In this document: piece after piece, positions 9,504 through 18,013 of the stretch
How the letters are laid out: each line of letters begins with the position of its first letter
How positions within the stretch are numbered: position 1 is the first letter of the stretch
NCBI GenBank assembly: GCA_903928445.1
Contig: CAIYRB010000200.1
Span: forward strand, 37,623-101,622
Origin: an uncultured Pseudomonadota bacterium
GTDB taxonomy: Bacteria; Bdellovibrionota_B; Oligoflexia; Oligoflexales; CAIYRB01
Direction of reading: 5' to 3'
Length of the DNA: 64,000 nucleotides
Made by a program: the position numbers and the translations under genes
Notes under the pieces: model-generated
The model's database searches: none
What the model saw: only the letters and a program-made list of their open reading frames with translations
Told to the model about the DNA's origin: nothing

Positions 9504-10175
9504 TTGGCGTTGTTCAGGCGAATGCTCTTACTTAGCGCTTTGGTTTCTTGTGGACTGGGGACTATGGTCAATGGCTGTCGTTCGACTGATCACAGCGAGC
9601 AGCAAGCCGCTTCAGTCGCTGGTGCCAGTGCGTTGACGGCGGCCGACCCCACTGCAGGCGGTAGCGAGGCGGTCCCGGCAAAGGCCGCAGTGCCGGCTGA
9701 AGGCGGGCATGCAAAGATCGATGCCCCCGCCGCTTTAGCGATTCCAGGGACCCAACCTTCGGTACCTTCGTTTGACTGCAAACAGCAGCCAGATGGTGTC
9801 TGCTGCGAAGCATTGACTCCAGTATGCAACGACTGTCGGGAAAAACATCGGCGGCACCTTGCCAACTGGCAGGCCGCCTGCGCTAAGTCGGCTCCTCCTG
9901 TGGCCATACCTGCTGCCAGCATCGACTGCGGCGGCGTCCCGCCGGTATCGGAGTGCTGTGCCGATGCGACGGCCGAATGTCGCGATTGCCGTGCTTTGGC
10001 TCTGACCAAGATGCTGGCTTGGAAGGAAGCGTGTAGCGACCTTGAGGCATGGCCATGTGACCGTAAGCCTGTCTTCAGTGAGTGTTGCGAGGCCTTGATG
10101 CCGAGTTGCAGTCAGTGCCGTGATCGTAACCTGCGCTTGGCAGCTGCCTGGGCGAAGCGTTGTGGGCCGAAATAG
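9504..10175 (+). CDS. Lipoprotein with three tandem cysteine-rich repeats
   Basis: I do not recognise the family. The protein starts at a TTG with GAGG nine bases upstream; a lipobox LVSC puts the lipidated Cys at about residue 16. After an Ala/Pro-rich linker (about residues 25-88) come three repeats of about 38 residues, each with the pattern C-x(6-8)-C-C-x(7)-C-x2-C-x(10-12)-W-x3-C. The third reads CDRKPVFSECCEALMPSC then SQCRDRNLRLAAAWAKRC. Six cysteines per repeat suggest disulfide-stabilised or metal-binding modules outside the cytoplasm. It lies between a PilZ gene and an MBOAT acyltransferase gene on the same strand but is not obviously co-transcribed with either. Confidence 0.7.
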   Translation: MALFRRMLLLSALVSCGLGTMVNGCRSTDHSEQQAASVAGASALTAADPTAGGSEAVPAKAAVPAEGGHAKIDAPAALAIPGTQPSVPSFDCKQQPDGVCCEALTPVCNDCREKHRRHLANWQAACAKSAPPVAIPAASIDCGGVPPVSECCADATAECRDCRALALTKMLAWKEACSDLEAWPCDRKPVFSECCEALMPSCSQCRDRNLRLAAAWAKRCGPK

Positions 10176-10331
10176 CTGTTGGTCGCAGTCTTCGGCTGTC
10201 GCCTAAAGACATTGGGAAAAGAAGCTGATGTTTTTAAATGATTAATTTTAAATTTGCGATCAGCAGATTTTTTTAATCAATTTTACCAAATCACCGCCGA
10301 TGAGTAGGGCAGTCGTCCGGAGGTCCGGACC

Positions 10332-11771
10332 TTGCAATCCCCTCTCGTCGAGGTCGGCTTGTTATTTCCAACGGTTGAGTTTGCCGTCTTTTTTCTCCTC
10401 GTGTTCGTGGCGAGTTGGGCGACTGCGCGTTGGCCAACGCTGCGCAAGCTGATCCTGCTTGCGGCCAGCTATGTCTTTTACGGTTGGTGGGACCCACATT
10501 TTTGCCTCCTGCTCTTTGTCTGCACGATGGTCAACTATGGCTTCGGGCTGGGACTTCAAGTTAGCCGCGGCGAAGCTAGGCGGCGGACGATCACGACGGT
10601 CGCCGTCATGTTTAACCTCGCGATTCTTGGCTACTTCAAATATTGGGGCTTTTTTCTCAGCTCGGCGGCTCAGGCCTTGGATGCGCTGCACTTAGGTCAT
10701 GATTTTAAAATCTTTGAAGCGCTGCTCCCGGTCGGCATCTCGTTTTATACCTTCCAGGGCATAAGCTATATCGTGGATATCTATCGCGGCGAGATCCGAG
10801 CAGTGAAAGATCCTGTGGATATGCTGCTGTTTAAATCCTTCTTTCCCCAGCTCATCGCTGGCCCCATCGTTCGCGCCAAAGAGTTTTTGCCGCAGTTGGC
10901 GCAATCCTTTGATCTAAGCGAGCTCTACGCGACGAGGGCCTTTCTTTTGATCGCCATGGGCCTATTCAAAAAGGTGGTGATCGCGCATTATCTCGCGGTC
11001 GAGTTGGTCGGTCCGGTCTTTGAGTCGCCGTCCAGCTACGGTACCATCGACCTGATTTTTGCCGCATATGGATATTCGGTACAGATTTATTGTGATTTTA
11101 GTGCCTATACCGATCTGGCCATCGGCGTCGCCCTGCTCTTTGGCTATCAATTCCCGGCCAACTTCAACCAGCCCTACCGAGCTGTGTCACTGCAGGATTT
11201 TTGGCGTCGCTGGCACATTTCGCTGTCGAGATTTTTGCGCGACTATCTCTACATTCCACTGGGTGGCTCCCGTGGTCCTTGGTGGATGACCTACCGCAAC
11301 CTGCTTTTGACGATGGTCCTTGGTGGCCTTTGGCACGGTGCCTCATGGACCTTTGTCTTTTGGGGCTTGCTCCACGGCCTGGGCTTATGCCTGGAAAAAG
11401 TCGCTGCATTGCCAAATCGTTTGTTTATGCGGTGGCCACCCATGCGACTCCTCCGTTGCTTTGGCACCTTCCACTTTGTCTGTTTGACTTGGATTTTTTT
11501 TAACGCCGATTCATTTTCGAGTGCGATCGACTTTCTTCAGTCTTTAGGCCACACCGGTGTGCCGCCCAAAATCATCGCACCATTTAGCTTGAGCCTGCTT
11601 TTGGTGGGACTCGGCTCGCAGTTTTTACCAGCCAATTTACTCCCGCGACTGGAGGCAGGTTTTAGCCGTGTGCCCTTACCGGTGCAAGGCGCTTTCACCG
11701 CTTTGGCCGTCATTGCCATTGTTGCGTGTGGACCCGGAGCCTTGGCACCATTTATCTATTTTCGCTTTTAG
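10332..11771 (+). CDS. MBOAT-family membrane O-acyltransferase (AlgI/DltB-like)
   Basis: A polytopic membrane acyltransferase of about 479 residues that moves acyl groups across the inner membrane to an extracytoplasmic polymer. Family marks are FFPQLIAGPIVRAKEFLPQL, the DFSAYTDLAIG block, NFNQPYRAVSLQDFWRRWHI with SLSRFLRDYLYIPLGGSRGP, and the catalytic His region in TMVLGGLWHGASWTFVFWGL. The start is TTG at 10332 with GGAGG eight bases upstream; a second TTG at 10359 (also with GAGG) would give the more usual MBOAT N-terminus LLFPTVEFAVFF. The next gene, ten bases downstream, is an SGNH-type protein, the common pairing in polymer O-acetylation systems. Confidence 0.92.
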   Translation: MQSPLVEVGLLFPTVEFAVFFLLVFVASWATARWPTLRKLILLAASYVFYGWWDPHFCLLLFVCTMVNYGFGLGLQVSRGEARRRTITTVAVMFNLAILGYFKYWGFFLSSAAQALDALHLGHDFKIFEALLPVGISFYTFQGISYIVDIYRGEIRAVKDPVDMLLFKSFFPQLIAGPIVRAKEFLPQLAQSFDLSELYATRAFLLIAMGLFKKVVIAHYLAVELVGPVFESPSSYGTIDLIFAAYGYSVQIYCDFSAYTDLAIGVALLFGYQFPANFNQPYRAVSLQDFWRRWHISLSRFLRDYLYIPLGGSRGPWWMTYRNLLLTMVLGGLWHGASWTFVFWGLLHGLGLCLEKVAALPNRLFMRWPPMRLLRCFGTFHFVCLTWIFFNADSFSSAIDFLQSLGHTGVPPKIIAPFSLSLLLVGLGSQFLPANLLPRLEAGFSRVPLPVQGAFTALAVIAIVACGPGALAPFIYFRF

Positions 11772-11780
11772 GAGCTGTTC

Positions 11781-12830
11781 GTGCATCGACCGCTTAGGCC
11801 AAAACCAAATCGCAGTAAGCGAAGCGTTGCCGAAGTTGCCGTGGCCGTGACGGTCTGTTATTTGGTGCTGGGATTATTTGGCGCCAGGGGTTTAGCGCGC
11901 TGGGCAACGCATTTGCCGGACGGTGAACTCAGCGCGACGGCGCGAGCCTTTACCCATGAGCATTGGCGCAATGCATCCTTGCTTGGCTTGGAACAACCAG
12001 GTATCGGCATCGAACGTTGGTTTCTGCAGATGCAGGGTGCGCCAAAGCTGATGTACCCGCGCTCTTACGCCGTGGAGTCGGCGCATAGACGGCGTAAAGA
12101 TGAGCAAAAGCTGGCGTCGGTCCAAGCAAGCTTTCCGACCAGTATGGGCATGGAGGCCGTCCCGGCTGAGCTTGCAGGCGGCAGCAAGCACGGACCTCGG
12201 GTGCTGGTTATCGGCGATTCGCTGATGTTGACGGTGGGGCCGGTGGTGAAGAAAGACGTCGAGGTTAAGCTGGGTGGCTTTGCCTGGATCAAGGCCAAGC
12301 TTGGCACCGGGCTCGCCAGGCCGGACCTGTTCGATTGGCCGGTCGATCTAAAGCGAGTGGTCACGGCGACGCGTTTCGATGCGGTGGTCATGATGTTTGG
12401 GACCAACGATAGCCAAGATTTTTACGAAGAGGGCGAACTCCTAGGCTACGGGACGGAGCCATGGGTCCGCGCTTACAACAAGCGCCTTGCGGCATTGATG
12501 ACGGCGACGTGCGATAGTGTGCAGCATGGCTTTTGGATTGGCATGCCGCCTATGCGTGATCCGGTTTTTGCCCGTAAGATGCTGCGGATTAACGCCTGGG
12601 CTGCCCACCAAGTCGCGGCCCATCCCTGCATGCAGTACATTTCCACCGAACGTCTTGTCGGCGACCAATACGGTGGCTTTGCTGACTATTTGCGGGTCCA
12701 TACGCACCTGGAAAAGGTGCGTATGCTCGACGGCATCCATGTGACGGCAAAGGGTGGGACATTGATCTCGGCGACTTTGATCGACCTGCTAAAGGGAACG
12801 CTGCGGGTTCAGGCGATGGTCGGTCCATAA
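11781..12830 (+). CDS. SGNH/GDSL-type protein partnered with MBOAT acyltransferase
   Basis: A membrane-anchored protein of 349 residues with an N-terminal hydrophobic segment (VAVAVTVCYLVLGLFGA) followed by a periplasmic SGNH hydrolase fold. Block I is VLVIGDSLMLTVGP (nucleophile Ser in GDS), block III is MMFGTNDSQDF (Asn of G-T-N-D), and the C-terminal block is LDGIHVTAKGG with the catalytic D-x-x-H. The form resembles DUF459-type proteins. The GTG start has AGGAG eight bases upstream. Together with the MBOAT gene it forms a two-gene O-acylation unit: MBOAT exports the acyl group and the SGNH protein finishes the transfer. The polymer is unknown. Confidence 0.85.
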   Translation: MHRPLRPKPNRSKRSVAEVAVAVTVCYLVLGLFGARGLARWATHLPDGELSATARAFTHEHWRNASLLGLEQPGIGIERWFLQMQGAPKLMYPRSYAVESAHRRRKDEQKLASVQASFPTSMGMEAVPAELAGGSKHGPRVLVIGDSLMLTVGPVVKKDVEVKLGGFAWIKAKLGTGLARPDLFDWPVDLKRVVTATRFDAVVMMFGTNDSQDFYEEGELLGYGTEPWVRAYNKRLAALMTATCDSVQHGFWIGMPPMRDPVFARKMLRINAWAAHQVAAHPCMQYISTERLVGDQYGGFADYLRVHTHLEKVRMLDGIHVTAKGGTLISATLIDLLKGTLRVQAMVGP

Positions 12831-13019
12831 AAGTGGCTGTAACCGCCTGGCGGTGGCATGCCTGATGCTGGCCTTTTGCTATTTCCACTTGCAGGCAAGG
12901 GTGATGGGCCGCTATTCCTTGGTACGGCAGGGGGCTCATGACGACCTTGAGGCGTTCCCGCTGAACATTTGTTGATAGGAAGTGGGGGCATCTTGGGACT
13001 AGCCGGCGACATTCATAGC

Positions 13020-14003
13020 ATGAAGGCCACGTTTAGCAGCCGTTCCTCCGTCTCGGCTTTGCGGCGCATGGTATTGATAAATTTAGCGGTTTTTGCGTTT
13101 AGCGGCTGTGCTGGGCAAGGTCTGAAGCCTGGCAGCAGCACCAAGATCGTCGGTGGCGCCAGTGCGGACGCTGCGTCCTATCATGCCGTGGCGCTGTTTC
13201 GGCCCGATGGTGCCGGGGTGAGTTATGTCTTTTGTACCGGTATCCTAGTGTCCCCGCAGCATGTTCTGACCGCCGCGCACTGCAGCGTCGGCAAAGACAA
13301 GACGCCCATTGATACGGCACAACTTTATGTCATCGCCGGCCGGAGTCAGCCCGAAGTGAGCCACCAGGTTGCCGCAGCCGGTGGCCCTACCGTCCAGATT
13401 GGCGTGCGTAAACTGACGGTGCACCCCGCGTTTAATGCGGATGCCATGGGGCTGGACCCTGATGGGGTATTGAAGCTCAAGGATGCCTCTGACTTGGCGG
13501 TTTGGGAGTTGGCTCAGCCAGTGGCGAATATCGCCCCGGCGGCGTTGTGGAAGGACGCCGACAGTCTGCTGTTGCTGCAGGCGAAGGCGACGGTGACGCT
13601 CGCTGGTTTTGGCCAAAAATCCGGCTGGGAGTCGCCGTGGGCGGCCCATGAGTTTGCGGTTGCCGACACCGGTTACGCCACCGAGTACGAGCAGACTAAA
13701 ACAGAGCTGCTACCTGATAGCAGTGGCCGGATGGGTAAGCATCTGACGCTGGTCAGCCTGCCGGCCGTCAGTGCCGGGGAATTTTTTGCTGGAGGCAAGG
13801 GGCAGCCTGACACCTGCAAAGGTGACAGCGGCGGTCCGGTCTTTGCTAAAGCACCGTCTGGTCAGTTACTTCTGCTGGGTTTGACGTCTAGGGGGTCTTC
13901 CATCTGCCAGGCCGGGGGCGTGTACACGCGAGTCGGTGCGCACCTACCTTGGTTAGAGGACATCGTCGGTAGTCCTTTGACCTATGGACTCAGCGGATCC
14001 TAA
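13020..14003 (+). CDS. Trypsin-like (S1) serine protease, predicted lipoprotein
   Basis: The catalytic triad is visible: His87 in TAAHC, Asp158 in DLAVWEL and Ser270 in GDSGGPVF. A Lys42-Ile43-Val-Gly-Gly junction has the form of a zymogen activation site, where trypsin-like cleavage exposes the IVGG N-terminus. The ATG at 13020 is chosen since it begins a lipoprotein signal ending in FSGC (Cys30); a longer TTG-started frame from 12969 adds a stretch with no signal logic. S1 proteases are less common in bacteria than in animals but recur in predatory and social deltaproteobacteria. It is probably exported and anchored to the outer membrane. The substrate is unknown. Confidence 0.88.
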   Translation: MKATFSSRSSVSALRRMVLINLAVFAFSGCAGQGLKPGSSTKIVGGASADAASYHAVALFRPDGAGVSYVFCTGILVSPQHVLTAAHCSVGKDKTPIDTAQLYVIAGRSQPEVSHQVAAAGGPTVQIGVRKLTVHPAFNADAMGLDPDGVLKLKDASDLAVWELAQPVANIAPAALWKDADSLLLLQAKATVTLAGFGQKSGWESPWAAHEFAVADTGYATEYEQTKTELLPDSSGRMGKHLTLVSLPAVSAGEFFAGGKGQPDTCKGDSGGPVFAKAPSGQLLLLGLTSRGSSICQAGGVYTRVGAHLPWLEDIVGSPLTYGLSGS

Positions 14004-14018
14004 AACATTGCCAAGCCG

Positions 14019-14042
14019 CTGCCGCGGCAGGATCTGCGGCAG
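14019..14042. terminator. GC-rich hairpin between convergent genes
   Basis: CTGCCGC at 14019-14025 pairs with GCGGCAG at 14036-14042 in the 42-base gap between the protease and the minus-strand SGNH gene. No T-tract follows, so a terminator role is only suggested by position. Confidence 0.35.
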
Positions 14043-14045
14043 GCT

Positions 14046-14834
14046 CTAATGGCTGACTGGCCCGAGCAACTCAGGCAGTTTGGTGCGCAGCGATTTAGCC
14101 CAGATCTCATAGCCTTGATGCGTTAGGTGGATGCCGTCGCTGGAAACGCTGCGGGTGAAATCACCATCGACAGTGAGAAAGCGCGAGCCAGCATCGAGGT
14201 AGTGAGTGCGCGCACCATCGGCGAGCTTGGCGACTAGTTTATTGACTTTGACGATCTTGGCGCGGCGCGGGTGACTCGGCGATTCGCCGCTTGGTAGTAG
14301 CCCGAGCAGGAGGATCTGGGTCGATGGAGAACGGCGGTGGATCGCGGTGATGATCTGTTCCAAGCCGCCGGCGATCTCCTGTGGCGAGGTGACGGCGAGA
14401 TTGTTGATACCAGCCATTAGCACGACTGCTTTTGGTTTGGCATGGGCGAATAGTCCATGGCGGACGCGCCAGAGGACGTGTTCGACTCGGTCCGAGGCGA
14501 TGCCAGCGTTAAGGGTGCGAACTTGCGGAAATTGCGACCGCCAAACCTTTGTTTGGTAATCCCAGCCCTGGGTGATCGAGTCACCCAGCAGCATGACGTC
14601 GTAGTCTTGGAGTTGGGCACGCTTGATGATCTGGGCGTGGCGTTTGATCCAGGCCGGCTTGGTGCTGCGGGCGCTGGCTCGCACGTGGTGCAGCGTCTCG
14701 CAGGCGGCATGTAGCCGCTGCACTGCGGTCAGGCTACGGTGAGTGCGGATGGTGGTGATGATCAACCAGGTGACGCTGGCGATCGCTAACAGACAGTAGG
14801 TGTCCCAACGACGTAGACTAAACAACTTCAGCAT
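14046..14834 (-). CDS. SGNH/GDSL hydrolase (esterase-type)
   Basis: A 262-residue hydrolase with block I VMLLGDSITQGWDY, block II Gly in TLNAGIASDRVEHVLWR, block III VVLMAGINNLA (the usual GxND is G-I-N-N) and block V SSDGIHLTHQGYEIW with the catalytic Asp and His. The N-terminal segment WDTYCLLAIASVTWLIITTI is a membrane anchor or signal. It resembles the platelet-activating-factor acetylhydrolase-like branch. The ATG at 14834 has GAGG nine bases upstream; the longer frame starting at 14921 adds only a proline-rich tail. It is convergent with the protease and not linked to the MBOAT unit by strand. Confidence 0.85.
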   Translation of the reverse strand: MLKLFSLRRWDTYCLLAIASVTWLIITTIRTHRSLTAVQRLHAACETLHHVRASARSTKPAWIKRHAQIIKRAQLQDYDVMLLGDSITQGWDYQTKVWRSQFPQVRTLNAGIASDRVEHVLWRVRHGLFAHAKPKAVVLMAGINNLAVTSPQEIAGGLEQIITAIHRRSPSTQILLLGLLPSGESPSHPRRAKIVKVNKLVAKLADGARTHYLDAGSRFLTVDGDFTRSVSSDGIHLTHQGYEIWAKSLRTKLPELLGPVSH

Positions 14835-15047
14835 GGAAAGGGGCCTCAAGAACAGCGGGGAGGGGGGGCGGTAGAGGATCAGCAGGGGCGGGGAGCGGGG
14901 AGGTGGCTGTGCAGCCGACAAAAGTCCTTGTGCAAAAGCAATGCCGGGTCCGGGGTCGTCAAATCATAAGGTTAGGCAAGTGTTTTCTGGTATCACTTGT
15001 ATGATCGTTGCACTTGTGTCTAATAAGTGTGCAAAGAGGGGGATGCC

Positions 15048-15503
15048 TTGACTGTCGATACCAGCACAAGCTCGCTGCCGCGCTTCTCGCGCTTTAATCA
15101 CGGCCAGCCTTTGTCGCGCCAGTTGGCCCGTAGCGGTGGCCAGCCAAGCGCGCTGTTTATTGGCACCCAGGCGGGTTTAGCTTTGGCTTTGGGGCGGTTA
15201 GCTGAGATTCAGCACTTGCCCTTGACGATTTTTTGGTCGCTGCAGTCGCTGTCTGAGGCGACGCTACTCAGTGCTGACGTGGTGATCGTTGACTGGGACA
15301 TTTGGCGTGGCCTGCAGAGCCGACAACACGAGTATTTAGCCGCCATGTTGGCGGCCATGCCGCTGGTGCTCGTCGTCACCGAAGAGGAGCGGGCTTTGCT
15401 GCCGCCTGAGCTTGGCGAGCAGGTGCATGTGGCCTTGTTGCCTAAGACCCATCCCGCGGCGAGTATTTTGCAGATTGCTTCGCGCGTCATAAGGCTCGGT
15501 TGA
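15048..15503 (+). CDS. Uncharacterised protein with receiver-like fold features
   Basis: I do not recognise a family. The 151-residue translation from the TTG at 15048 (AGAGGGGG upstream) shows alternating strands and helices: ALFIGTQAG, ADVVIVDWD, MPLVLVVTEEE, VHVALLPKTH. The order and the Asp, Thr/Glu and Lys placed at strand ends are reminiscent of a degenerate response-regulator receiver domain, but the acidic pocket at the first strand is missing (F-I-G-T instead of V-D-D). A GTG at 15027 is an alternative start. It is convergent with the DUF347 gene, with only three bases between the stops. Confidence 0.5.
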   Translation: MTVDTSTSSLPRFSRFNHGQPLSRQLARSGGQPSALFIGTQAGLALALGRLAEIQHLPLTIFWSLQSLSEATLLSADVVIVDWDIWRGLQSRQHEYLAAMLAAMPLVLVVTEEERALLPPELGEQVHVALLPKTHPAASILQIASRVIRLG

Positions 15504-15506
15504 GTA

Positions 15507-16277
15507 TCAATGCGCCTTCGACGCGGCTTTATGGCGGAAGCTGACCAGGCATCCGACGATAAACACAAGCAAGATTGCCGACGCCGTGTAGCGGCTTAAC
15601 GCCAGACCGCCGTGATCCACGGGTTTATCCAGAAAGTCACCGACTACGGCGCCTAGCGGACGAGTGAGGATGAAGGCGGCCCAGAAAAGGGCTGTACGAG
15701 ATATTTTTGTCAGGAAGTATAAGGCAGCCATGACGACCAAAGAGCCGCCAAAGATCAGTGCACTGCCACTATAGCCGAGTCCAGCTGAATCAGCCGTCCA
15801 GTCACCTAGGGCGGTCCCAAGCGTTTGCGAAAACATAATGGTCAGCCAATAAAACATCTCGGCTTTTGGCGTGCTGATCGAGCTTACGGCGACTGACCCC
15901 AAAGACCAGTACCAAACTGCCAGCGATCCCATCAACAAAGTAAACAGCAGAGCCGAACCTCCAGCGTAACCGATGCCCAAGGAGCGGTCGGCAAAATCGG
16001 CCAGCGTCGTCCCTACGGTCGTTGTCGCGATGATCGTGGCCCAGTAGATCACTGGGTGGAACTTGCGCGCTTTGATTTGGCAGGTGACAGCCAAGAGAAA
16101 AACGCCGGCAAAGATGGCAGTGCTAAGCAGATAGCCAAGATTCATCGACATCGAAACAGCATCGCCGGCGGTTTCGCCGAAAGTGGTCGCGGCGATCTTC
16201 ATAATCCAAAAGACTAAGGTGAGTGCTGGCACCTTACTATGACTCTCTTCGGCTGTGGCATTCGTCATCACGGGCAT
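15507..16277 (-). CDS. Four-repeat membrane protein (DUF347/COG4705)
   Basis: A hydrophobic 256-residue protein built of four similar units of two membrane segments each. The repeated motif can be read as T-x2-G-x3-A/G-D: KIAATTFGETAGDAV, ATTTVGTTLADFADR, FSQTLGTALGDWTAD and LTRPLGAVVGDFLDK. This is the DUF347 repeat family found in many bacteria; its biochemical role is not settled as far as I know. The gene appears monocistronic. Confidence 0.85.
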   Translation of the reverse strand: MPVMTNATAEESHSKVPALTLVFWIMKIAATTFGETAGDAVSMSMNLGYLLSTAIFAGVFLLAVTCQIKARKFHPVIYWATIIATTTVGTTLADFADRSLGIGYAGGSALLFTLLMGSLAVWYWSLGSVAVSSISTPKAEMFYWLTIMFSQTLGTALGDWTADSAGLGYSGSALIFGGSLVVMAALYFLTKISRTALFWAAFILTRPLGAVVGDFLDKPVDHGGLALSRYTASAILLVFIVGCLVSFRHKAASKAH

Positions 16278-16691
16278 TGACCTATTCTTGGGTTGGACTT
16301 TAGTACAGTCCGACTAGGTGCCGGTCTTAGCTAGCGACACTAACTTCGTGACACCGGTCGTCGGCGTGAGCGGCCTGAGGTCCAATGCATCGGTCGGCTT
16401 GTCGTTCAAGGTCACCGCTGCTCGTGTCCAGGCGCGGCCTATGACCCTGCGTTCAATTAACACTTATACTTGTCTTGTCGCCGCCCTCGCAATGCCGTTT
16501 AAGGGGCGATACCTCGCTGGCACGAGATTTCAATCTCGCGCTAATGGCTAATTTTGTTAGGCTGACCGATTTGCTTCATGCCTTAGTTTCATCCATAATG
16601 ATGGATAGGTTACAACCTGATTTTTTGGGTTATAGATGTTGTAAAAGACGGGTCGTAGACATATGAACCCTCTTTTTTTAGGAGCACGACC
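16278..16691. other. Intergenic stretch between DUF347 gene and first barrel gene
   Basis: No convincing gene. A 77-residue frame at 16318-16551 has no domain or good ribosome site. A perfect small hairpin (CGAGATT at 16523-16529, AATCTCG at 16532-16538) is present. Promoters for the two divergent genes must lie here but I cannot pick them with confidence. Confidence 0.5.
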
Positions 16692-17846
16692 GTGGCCTTG
16701 TCGAATTGTGTCGGTCGAATGGTCGTAGCTTTAACATCGCTGGCACTAATTACAATTTCGTCCGATGTGATGGCCTTTGATATTAAATTTAATAGTTTTG
16801 GCTCGCTCGTCGGTGGCGAACTCATGAGTGGTGATCCGAATGCCAACACGGGTAACGTCCAGGGTCCGTTATTTGTGGCCGATTACGGTAACGGCTTTGT
16901 TTATACAAAAAAACAGCCGCTCGTCAGGCCTGAGACTCGCCTCGGACTCCAGGCTACGCTAAATATCGCGCCGGACCTGTCGGCGGTGGTTCAAGGCGTG
17001 GCGCGCGCTGGTAGTAGCAGGATCAACCTTGAATGGGCCTACCTGTCCTACGACATCCATTCAAAGTTCACCATTCAGGCGGGGCGCAAGCGTATTCCGA
17101 TTTTTTACTATTCGGAGTTTCAGGATGTTGGGGTCGCTTACCAGTGGATTCGCCCACCTGGGGCACTCTACGGCTGGGAAGTTACCAATTATGATGGGGG
17201 AATGCTACGCTACCACGATGATTTCAAGGGAGTCTCAGTCAATTCGAGCATTTTTGGCGGAGCAAGCTTTAGTCAAAACAATCCCAACTTCAAGCTGTGG
17301 TCGCCATATAATTATACTGTCGAATGGCGGGATATCCGCGGCATCGATGCCGACTTAAACTATGATTGGTTGACCACCCGAGTAGTCTATATCCGCTCAG
17401 TAAATCGGTACAATGGCGTCGATAGCCCGACCCCTGGATGGTCGGATTATGGCTTCAATCTTGGTTACGATTCCAGACAAGATATTATAGGTTGGGCTCT
17501 GAACACGGATTTCGGGCATTTTTTCACGCTGGGCGAAGCGAATCTCATTATTCACCATGGTAGTCCAGCGGCTTGGCGCTCCGTGTCGTACTCGATGGGT
17601 GCTGGCTACCGGATGGGAAAATGGTCGCCATCCGTTAACTACTCCAACTACGCTGAGTCAACGCACGCTACGCCTGACATATATAAACCGTGGCGCTATG
17701 ATGATATAGCAATCACTCTCCGCTACGACTTGAATGGTATGAGCGATCTAAAGCTGCAGTATAATAAGACACGCGACCTTGCCACCTTAGGGCCATTTAT
17801 CGGAAGTTCTCAGATGCTGTCGGCTAGTTACGATTTTTCCATATGA
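16692..17846 (+). CDS. Outer-membrane beta-barrel, porin-like
   Basis: A 384-residue exported protein. Signal peptide: GRMVVALTSLALITISS then DVMAFD. The mature part alternates hydrophobic and polar residues with many aromatic girdle residues (for example RINLEWAYLSYDIHSKFTIQ and YRMGKWSPSVNYSNYAES) and ends in the strand MLSASYDFSI. The segment QAGRKRIPIFYYSEFQDVG with a following IRPP resembles the conserved region of the other barrel in this locus (RIGKQKAPMWLMSDHIDVGH, then IAPPEEVY), so the two probably share a family. The GTG start has TAGGAG seven bases upstream. The transported solute is unknown. Confidence 0.75.
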   Translation: MALSNCVGRMVVALTSLALITISSDVMAFDIKFNSFGSLVGGELMSGDPNANTGNVQGPLFVADYGNGFVYTKKQPLVRPETRLGLQATLNIAPDLSAVVQGVARAGSSRINLEWAYLSYDIHSKFTIQAGRKRIPIFYYSEFQDVGVAYQWIRPPGALYGWEVTNYDGGMLRYHDDFKGVSVNSSIFGGASFSQNNPNFKLWSPYNYTVEWRDIRGIDADLNYDWLTTRVVYIRSVNRYNGVDSPTPGWSDYGFNLGYDSRQDIIGWALNTDFGHFFTLGEANLIIHHGSPAAWRSVSYSMGAGYRMGKWSPSVNYSNYAESTHATPDIYKPWRYDDIAITLRYDLNGMSDLKLQYNKTRDLATLGPFIGSSQMLSASYDFSI

Positions 17847-17950
17847 GTTCACTTCGTTGTTTCGTCGCGAGCGCCATAGCAAGCGAATGACCTAAAATGA
17901 ATCGCCGCTCCGGCAGCGCTGCTCTTTGTAGCCCGGCTTGGGGCCCGTCC

Positions 17951-18006
17951 ATAAATAAGTTGCACATTTGGCCGCCAGCTGACGGCCAAATGTGCAACTT
18001 ATTTAT
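17951..18006. repeat. Perfect 24-bp inverted repeat with 8-base loop between convergent genes
   Basis: 17951-17974 is exactly complementary to 17983-18006. GGGCCC stands on both outer flanks (17941-17946 and 18008-18013). The right side touches the stop codon of the minus-strand binding-protein gene. There is no T-run on either strand. A bidirectional terminator, an RNA-processing hairpin, or a small mobile palindromic element would all fit. Confidence 0.8.
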
Positions 18007-18013
18007 CGGGCCC

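Noticed and set aside
16515..16535. TGGCACG resembling a sigma-54 -24 element
   Set aside because: The -12 GC is absent at the required distance (CA is found instead), and the next gene is far downstream.
16318..16551. 77-residue plus-strand frame in the gap before the first barrel gene
   Set aside because: No ribosome site, no domain or signal, and composition unlike neighbouring genes.
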